DNA from: Buttiauxella sp. A111
GTDB lineage: Bacteria; Pseudomonadota; Gammaproteobacteria; Enterobacterales; Enterobacteriaceae
Assembly (NCBI RefSeq): GCF_014189855.1
Contig: NZ_BJFN01000006.1
Span: forward strand, 310,001 to 374,000
Direction of reading: 5' to 3'
DNA: 64,000 nt
In this document: positions 59,945 through 64,000 of the stretch, one piece after another
Layout of the letters: every line of letters starts with the position of its first letter
Position numbering within the stretch: the first letter of the stretch is position 1
The notes under the pieces: generated by a model
What the model was told of the DNA's origin: nothing
What the model saw: the letters and a program-made list of their open reading frames with translations, nothing else
The model's database searches: none
Translations under genes and position numbers: made by a program

Positions 59945-60366
59945 TTTTTCGGTATGGTCTGTGTATCCCGCAGTGCCGTTTCAGTACTGTACAGACTGTT
60001 AAGGCAATAGGGACACTTTCTCAACCCGTAATAAGCATGATTACACAGCACGCAGAAATAATCTTTTGAGCTCGGTACCTTAGGGAGTGGTTCAGTACGC
60101 TGCAATATTTCACTGACCGCTTGAGTGAAGAGCGATGGTGATTTATCTGATGAGGTGAGTAGATATTCGCAATGTTTCAGTACGATGTTTTCTGCAACCT
60201 CAAGATCGTGTTCAAAGTACCCACCGTTGTCGTATGTCCAGCACAGTCGAAGAACACTATGACAGGAACGGCAGGACCAGGTACCACGGGAGCGGGGCGT
60301 CAACTCGCTTGCCCGGACAATATTGCCCTCACGGTCAAGGGCGGTCCGAATAGTTCGAAACTGCAT
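59932..60366 (-). CDS. Zinc-ribbon protein of P4-like element (copy 2)
   Basis: 144 aa from MQFRTIRTALDREGNIV. N-terminal knuckle WSCRSCHS near 34-41, FEHD, HCEY, then a second ribbon YFCVLCNHAYYGLRKCPYC near 108-126. The layout parallels the 151-aa gene upstream, so they are paralogues. Function unknown; such proteins accompany AlpA in satellite elements. Confidence 0.75.
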   Translation of the reverse strand: MQFRTIRTALDREGNIVRASELTPRSRGTWSCRSCHSVLRLCWTYDNGGYFEHDLEVAENIVLKHCEYLLTSSDKSPSLFTQAVSEILQRTEPLPKVPSSKDYFCVLCNHAYYGLRKCPYCLNSLYSTETALRDTQTIPKKWAI

Positions 60367-60440
60367 AATAATCATCCTGAAGTGATACCTCGCCTGAGCG
60401 TCGGTAGAGGTATGAAGTTACGGGACCCGTGACGGGTGGC

Positions 60441-60833
60441 TCAGCTCTGGTAGATTTCAGTGCTATGGTTACCAGTACGGCAATCCACGCAGTAGCGTTC
60501 TCCGTGGTAATCGCTGTTGCAGCCAGAGCAGTACCAGTCGGCCTTGCGAACCATCGGTAAGACATCCGGCATATAGCGACGCAGCATACGTATTCGTCGC
60601 GCTTCTTCCGGCTCCAGATGCACATACGGGCAATGGTGGCGTCCGTTTTCCGTCAGGTCTTCCCGGGTATGTTCAAACCACGGACGGCTGGTGACCCATT
60701 CCGGGTTATATACCAGCGCACTGCCGCAAAGATGGCAGGTGTAATGGTCGTAAGGGGAAATCTGAGCAGTGGTTGCGCCCGTCAGGCGCTGGTTACCATC
60801 AAGTGCGATAAAGGATTTGGCGTAAATCGTCAT
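60441..60833 (-). CDS. Zinc-ribbon protein of P4-like element (copy 1)
   Basis: 130 aa from MTIYAKSFIALDGNQR, with AAAGGAC upstream; the frame continues back without similarity. YTCHLCGSAL (about 31-40), FEHTRED, HHCPYVH, then WYCSGCNSDYHGERYCVDC at the C-terminal end. Residue pattern matches copy 2 from end to end. Function unknown. Confidence 0.75.
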   Translation of the reverse strand: MTIYAKSFIALDGNQRLTGATTAQISPYDHYTCHLCGSALVYNPEWVTSRPWFEHTREDLTENGRHHCPYVHLEPEEARRIRMLRRYMPDVLPMVRKADWYCSGCNSDYHGERYCVDCRTGNHSTEIYQS

Positions 60834-60947
60834 AGTACGGGTCCTTTGCCATGCGACAGGCAGCCGTAACCCGTCCCGGTATGGGCAGATGTACATGGTG
60901 GAATGCTGAATTAGGAAGCGGTGCTGTCTGGCTGAGTCGTTGTCAGC

Positions 60948-61061
60948 CTATGAGAAGACTGATGTATTTATTCGGTAGCAGAATGGACACGGAGTCGCTC
61001 CACAGTACCGGCGCTGGCATTTAGCACATATCCAATGGGCAGGAATATTCAGTGTGCGCAT
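60948..61061 (-). CDS. 37-aa zinc-ribbon microprotein
   Basis: MRTLNIPAHWICAKCQRR continues YCGATPCPFCYRINTSVFS. The C12xxC15...C25xxC28 ribbon repeats the C-terminal module of the two larger zinc-ribbon genes downstream (WxCxxC-x5-YxG-x3-CPxC). The start lies six bases after the AlpA stop, with GGAG overlapping that gene's end. Too short for most gene finders, but pattern and position support it. Confidence 0.6.
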   Translation of the reverse strand: MRTLNIPAHWICAKCQRRYCGATPCPFCYRINTSVFS

Positions 61062-61066
61062 CGCAG

Positions 61067-61273
61067 TCAGCTCCGGGAGTCTGCTATACGCTGCTGCAGC
61101 CAGGCCTCCACCTCGCTCTCAAGCCAACGAGAGCTACGTCCCAGCTTAATCGGCTTTGGAAACCTGCCGTCTTTTATCAACTTATAGAAATATTTGTCCG
61201 TTAAGCCGGTCAGTTGTGTGATAAACGCCATATTGACAAACTTGTCGGTAAGAAGGCAGGTTGGGCTGGTCAT
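61067..61273 (-). CDS. AlpA-family regulator
   Basis: 68 aa; winged-helix AlpA/Vis domain with FITQLTGLTDKYFYKLIKDG and FPKPIKLGRSSRWLESEVEAWL. AlpA proteins control excision and early genes in P4-like elements. It heads the zinc-ribbon gene run. Confidence 0.93.
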   Translation of the reverse strand: MTSPTCLLTDKFVNMAFITQLTGLTDKYFYKLIKDGRFPKPIKLGRSSRWLESEVEAWLQQRIADSRS

Positions 61274-61362
61274 CGTTTTTTCTCCGTTGGTGGTAAGGGA
61301 GAAGAAGCCAGGGGTTCGAATGATGCAGACTTCTTCAAACGATGACGCACTGGAGTATTTTT

Positions 61363-61959
61363 TTATTCGCTAATAGCACACCTGCGACGTCTGCCACTCA
61401 CCGCAGGAGCGGGAATGTCACTCAACTGGCAAACCACTTTCTCGCCCTTCTGGTCCTGCTTGCTCAGGTAGCTCAGAATGTACAGCATGCCCTTACGGCC
61501 TTTCATATCGCTATGCGACGTTACCCGCTCGCCCTGCACTTTGTAGTATTTCTGGGGCGCACAGCGGTAAGCATGGCCCTCACCTGCTGTGACCTCAACC
61601 CAGAGGGCTTGCAGGGTTTTAAAGGTCGGCCATATCTTCCGATGCCGCTGACCATTGAGATAAAACGCAGCGTGGATATGAAAACCATGTTGATCGGTAT
61701 GTTCCAGTACCCAGGTATACCCGACAATCTCTGTCATCGTGTTACACCGCTGGAGTAACAGAATCATATCCGCCGTCGTGGAATGTTTATCCGCGTGGCA
61801 CCAGGCATTGCTGTCTACCCGGTAGTAGAAATCAACCCGGAGCATGAGCAACTTGGAATAGCGTTCAAACAATTCGAAGAGGTGATGACGCTGGTAACGT
61901 TGTAGCGTGCGGTGCTGGACGTAGTTAAGATTGGTATCGGTGATGTTGTGGTAAGTCAT
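61363..61959 (-). CDS. Inovirus Gp2/YagK-YfjJ-like protein (copy 1)
   Basis: 198 aa. HGFHIHAAFY (92-100) gives the His-x-His of HUH nucleases, and YILSYLSK (160-167) resembles their Tyr-containing motif 3. DTNLN at the start and KYYKVQGERV are family features. Proteins of this family are found in P4-like satellites and are presumed replication or nicking factors; that is inference here. Compared with copy 2 (62906-63415) it has an extra 29-residue basic tail (GRRRRC). Confidence 0.85.
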   Translation of the reverse strand: MTYHNITDTNLNYVQHRTLQRYQRHHLFELFERYSKLLMLRVDFYYRVDSNAWCHADKHSTTADMILLLQRCNTMTEIVGYTWVLEHTDQHGFHIHAAFYLNGQRHRKIWPTFKTLQALWVEVTAGEGHAYRCAPQKYYKVQGERVTSHSDMKGRKGMLYILSYLSKQDQKGEKVVCQLSDIPAPAVSGRRRRCAISE

Positions 61960-62277
61960 ATGCCGTTTCCCGGTGAATACTTGTCACGGGAATGGGCACA
62001 GGCTTCAGATTTGACGGATACGCAGATCACGAGGCTGAGGATCAGTATCGTGAGATGTTTCCTTCAGGAAGATTATCGGTATGTCGATCTGACGGAAAGT
62101 CATTGCTGGATAGCATCGATCATCAGCGAGGGGGAAATGTGATGACAGCCTGGGGGAAGGAAGATTAATTGAAAATATCTCTTCTTTAGAAACAGTATTA
62201 TATACCTTAATTACAGCGTATACCTGACCAACAATATGGCATTGAAGCAGCTGACTTATCGTAAGGAAACACCGTTC
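61960..62277. promoter_or_regulatory. 318-bp region between copy-1 gene and membrane gene
   Basis: Divergent promoters must lie here. A 77-codon plus-strand frame (61912-62142) overlaps the start of the minus-strand gene and lacks a ribosome site; I do not accept it. No other structure noticed. Confidence 0.4.
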
Positions 62278-62823
62278 ATGCGCCATTTTCTGACAACGTA
62301 CCGCGACTCGATCCTCGCATCTGCAGGCATCATCATTGCCATGATCTCGCTTGTGTTCGCTATCTGGCAGGGCAGAGAGGAAATCAAGCACAACCATATT
62401 TCTGTAGAACCGAGGATGAATGCTTATTTCTCTATTGACGGCCGCAAAAATCAATGGGGAATTTATGTCATCAACAACGGTATGGGAACGGCTTTTGTTA
62501 ACGGGGTTACCGTGACAGTCAATGGCAAACCCGTGGATGCCGTTGACAACAATATCTTCGTCAGGGCTGTTCAGGCATTAGGACTTCGAGCTGAGTGTTT
62601 TGCGATTGGTGGCCCACGTCCGAATGATTCCTTTAAAGTTGGAGAAGAAATATTTCTGGTGGAAGCAAGAGACTTTGATAAAAAATGTGCTTCAGACCTG
62701 TTAAGACTGAAGTGGGCATCACAGCAGCCACACCAACTGGACTTTGTGCTGGATACGGAATCCATCTACGGTGATAAATTTCGTTATACTTATTCTCAGA
62801 ACCGTCAGGTAAAACAGGATTAA
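62278..62823 (+). CDS. Unknown protein with one N-terminal membrane helix
   Basis: 181 aa from MRHFLTTYRDSILASAG, with AAGGAAA upstream; an in-frame ATG at 62236 is less likely. One membrane helix at 12-30, then a soluble domain rich in beta-strand-like sequence (WGIYVINNGMGTAFVNGVTV). It is the only plus-strand gene in this part of the island and lies between the two Gp2-like genes. I do not recognise the family. Confidence 0.72.
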   Translation: MRHFLTTYRDSILASAGIIIAMISLVFAIWQGREEIKHNHISVEPRMNAYFSIDGRKNQWGIYVINNGMGTAFVNGVTVTVNGKPVDAVDNNIFVRAVQALGLRAECFAIGGPRPNDSFKVGEEIFLVEARDFDKKCASDLLRLKWASQQPHQLDFVLDTESIYGDKFRYTYSQNRQVKQD

Positions 62824-62905
62824 CGTCTGGAACACATGGGCGTGGTCTGCTGCTCACCGCCGGTGCCGGAATAGCGCTGACTCTGTAAATCCGGCGTACT
62901 GTCCG

Positions 62906-63415
62906 CTACGACTGCTTACCCAAGTAGTTCAGGATGTATTGCATCCCCTTACGTCCCTGTAGGTCATGGTATGGCGTAACACATTCCCCCTGAACCTTGT
63001 AGTAACTCTGAGGAGCACAGCGGAAGGCAACATCTTCGCCTTCGGTGACTTCCAGCCAGATATCTTTCAACTTTTCAAACACAGGCCATACTTTCCGATG
63101 CTTTTGCGCATTCATATAGAAAGCAGCGTGAATATGCATCCCGTGCCCCTCCGTGTATTCCAGCACCCACGCATACCCCACCAGCACGTTGATGTCGTAA
63201 CTGCGCTGGAGCAATAACGCCATATCGGCCACTGTGGAGTGAATATCGCCTTCATCCCTTGAATGGCTGTCCAGTTGGTATGATAAGTCCACTCGCAGCA
63301 TGATCAGTTTGGAGTAACGAGCAAACAGCTTAGTCAGGTGATGGCGCAGATGCCGGTTTAGCGTCCGGTAATGGGTGTCGTTCAGATTAGTATCAGTTCT
63401 TGGGGAATGTTGCAT
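62906..63415 (-). CDS. Inovirus Gp2/YagK-YfjJ-like protein (copy 2)
   Basis: 169 aa from MQHSPRTDTNLND. It aligns without gaps to residues 1-169 of copy 1, including HGMHIHAAFY, RCAPQSYYKVQGE and YILNYLGK, with many conservative changes. It stops at QS where copy 1 goes on. The two are old duplicates or were acquired separately. Confidence 0.85.
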   Translation of the reverse strand: MQHSPRTDTNLNDTHYRTLNRHLRHHLTKLFARYSKLIMLRVDLSYQLDSHSRDEGDIHSTVADMALLLQRSYDINVLVGYAWVLEYTEGHGMHIHAAFYMNAQKHRKVWPVFEKLKDIWLEVTEGEDVAFRCAPQSYYKVQGECVTPYHDLQGRKGMQYILNYLGKQS

Positions 63416-63805
63416 ATGGTTATCACGCCCTCGGGCTATACCCATTAAACTTCAAAACTGAATGACGACTCCAAGAAAATGCTGTTAACAGGTATCTGCC
63501 TGGTTGGTGCCAATTCACTGCAAACTGAAATTGGTTGCCCTTGTCGCTGCGTTCTACTTGTGGGAATTCATTGACTGCTTGCATTCCATCTGCGCGTTTT
63601 TTCTATAAAAACTACACTAAGTCATATTTCCCCCCATTAATGCTGGAAAAAATGACTTTTCAGGTGTTATTTTCCGACATGAAAAACGACATTTATAATG
63701 GTGATTATCTGTAATGCTTTGGTCGAATTTTTATTCTTTACACATCAAAAATTACTGTAAAAAATGGTCATAGGTAATGCTTTGTTGGGGGAGGTTAAGA
63801 GCGGT
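63416..63805. promoter_or_regulatory. 390-bp AT-rich control region with direct repeats
   Basis: GTAATGCTTTG at 63711-63721 and again at 63774-63784, 63 bases apart, the second just before the start of the next gene. CGACAT occurs at 63675-63680 and 63687-63692. No gene seen. Confidence 0.45.
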
Positions 63806-64000
63806 ATGCCAGATAAGAGAAAAGTACGTTCACGAGGGAATGGTGAAGCTATGAAGGGAAAGCCTACAGGTCAGCAGCAGGATCTAATGCGGTTACCTTT
63901 AGACGAACTTCGTTTTTTTGGCGTCGAACCGCGAGATGCAGGACGAGGGTTCGATGAGGTTACGTATGGCGACATTGCTGATAATTACACGTTCACCTGC
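63806..64000 (+). CDS. Unknown gene, cut by the right edge
   Basis: 65 codons visible from the ATG at 63806 (MPDKRKVRSRGNGEAMKGK). A GGGGGAGG lies about 11 bases upstream. A basic N-terminus is followed by LMRLPLDELRFFGVEPRDAG. I do not recognise it; the start could also be the ATG at codon 16. Confidence 0.55.
   Translation, partial: MPDKRKVRSRGNGEAMKGKPTGQQQDLMRLPLDELRFFGVEPRDAGRGFDEVTYGDIADNYTFTC

Noticed and set aside
61912..62142. 76-aa plus-strand reading frame
   Set aside because: It overlaps the conserved start of the Gp2-like gene on the other strand, has no ribosome site, and no recognisable family.
63433..63470. GGCTATACCCATTAAACTTCAA as a sixth ERIC
   Set aside because: Only one possible end is present; no core and no matching second end were found.

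Overview
The window is a chromosomal segment of a member of the Enterobacterales. Many proteins match Escherichia coli counterparts along their whole length (LpoA, RsmI, AgaR, GarD/P/L/R/K, CyuA/CyuP, YhaJ/K, ExuT/ExuR, UxaC/UxaA, SstT, Alx, YgjR). rnpB, a yybP-ykoY leader and ERIC repeats are also present. Gene order follows E. coli except that prlF-yhaV and the tdc operon are missing and a genomic island follows a tRNA-Leu(CAA) gene. The genus cannot be fixed from this; Buttiauxella, Kluyvera or a relative would fit.

Layout. 1-2,951: lpoA (cut by the left edge), rsmI and an unknown GNAT-like gene. 2,975-13,404: an N-acetylgalactosamine locus. agaR faces agaZVWEFA (aldolase subunit, four PTS subunits, deacetylase). 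A second unit, agaS-kbaY, is followed by a secreted GH36-type glycosidase where E. coli has agaBCDI. AgaR-type operators lie at both promoters. 13,434-17,104: a deleted fic pseudogene, an MFS exporter and a LysR regulator with ERIC copies. 17,106-23,468: garD facing garPLRK (galactarate/glucarate to 2-phosphoglycerate). 23,510-25,289: rnpB, a 49-bp tandem-repeat block and an orphan AAA ATPase. 25,800-34,763: cyuPA, yhaLKJH, yqjGF, yqjKEDC and mzrA. 34,775-45,880: yqjA, exuR, exuT, uxaCA, ygjV, sstT, alx with its riboswitch, and ygjR. 45,953-47,547: a SAM methyltransferase and HNH nuclease pair of unknown role.

From the tRNA (47,824-47,908) to the right edge the DNA is a P4-like integrative element: tyrosine integrase, AlpA-type regulator, three small zinc-ribbon genes and two inovirus-Gp2/YagK-like genes. 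Its cargo is defensive. First comes an AT-rich type IIS restriction-modification cassette of the Alw26I/Eco31I/Esp3I type: an N6-adenine methyltransferase, a C5-cytosine methyltransferase whose motifs are circularly permuted, and an HNH endonuclease. Next is a McrBC-type modification-dependent system. A glycosyltransferase with a small CxxC protein, a frameshifted DUF1294 gene, a lone membrane protein and an unrecognised gene running off the right edge complete it. The distal att site was not found, so the element probably extends beyond 64,000.

The most notable result is the combination of a permuted m5C methyltransferase with an adjacent system of the kind that normally attacks m5C. Open questions are the methylase-HNH pair beside the tRNA and the zinc-ribbon module shared by three consecutive small genes.
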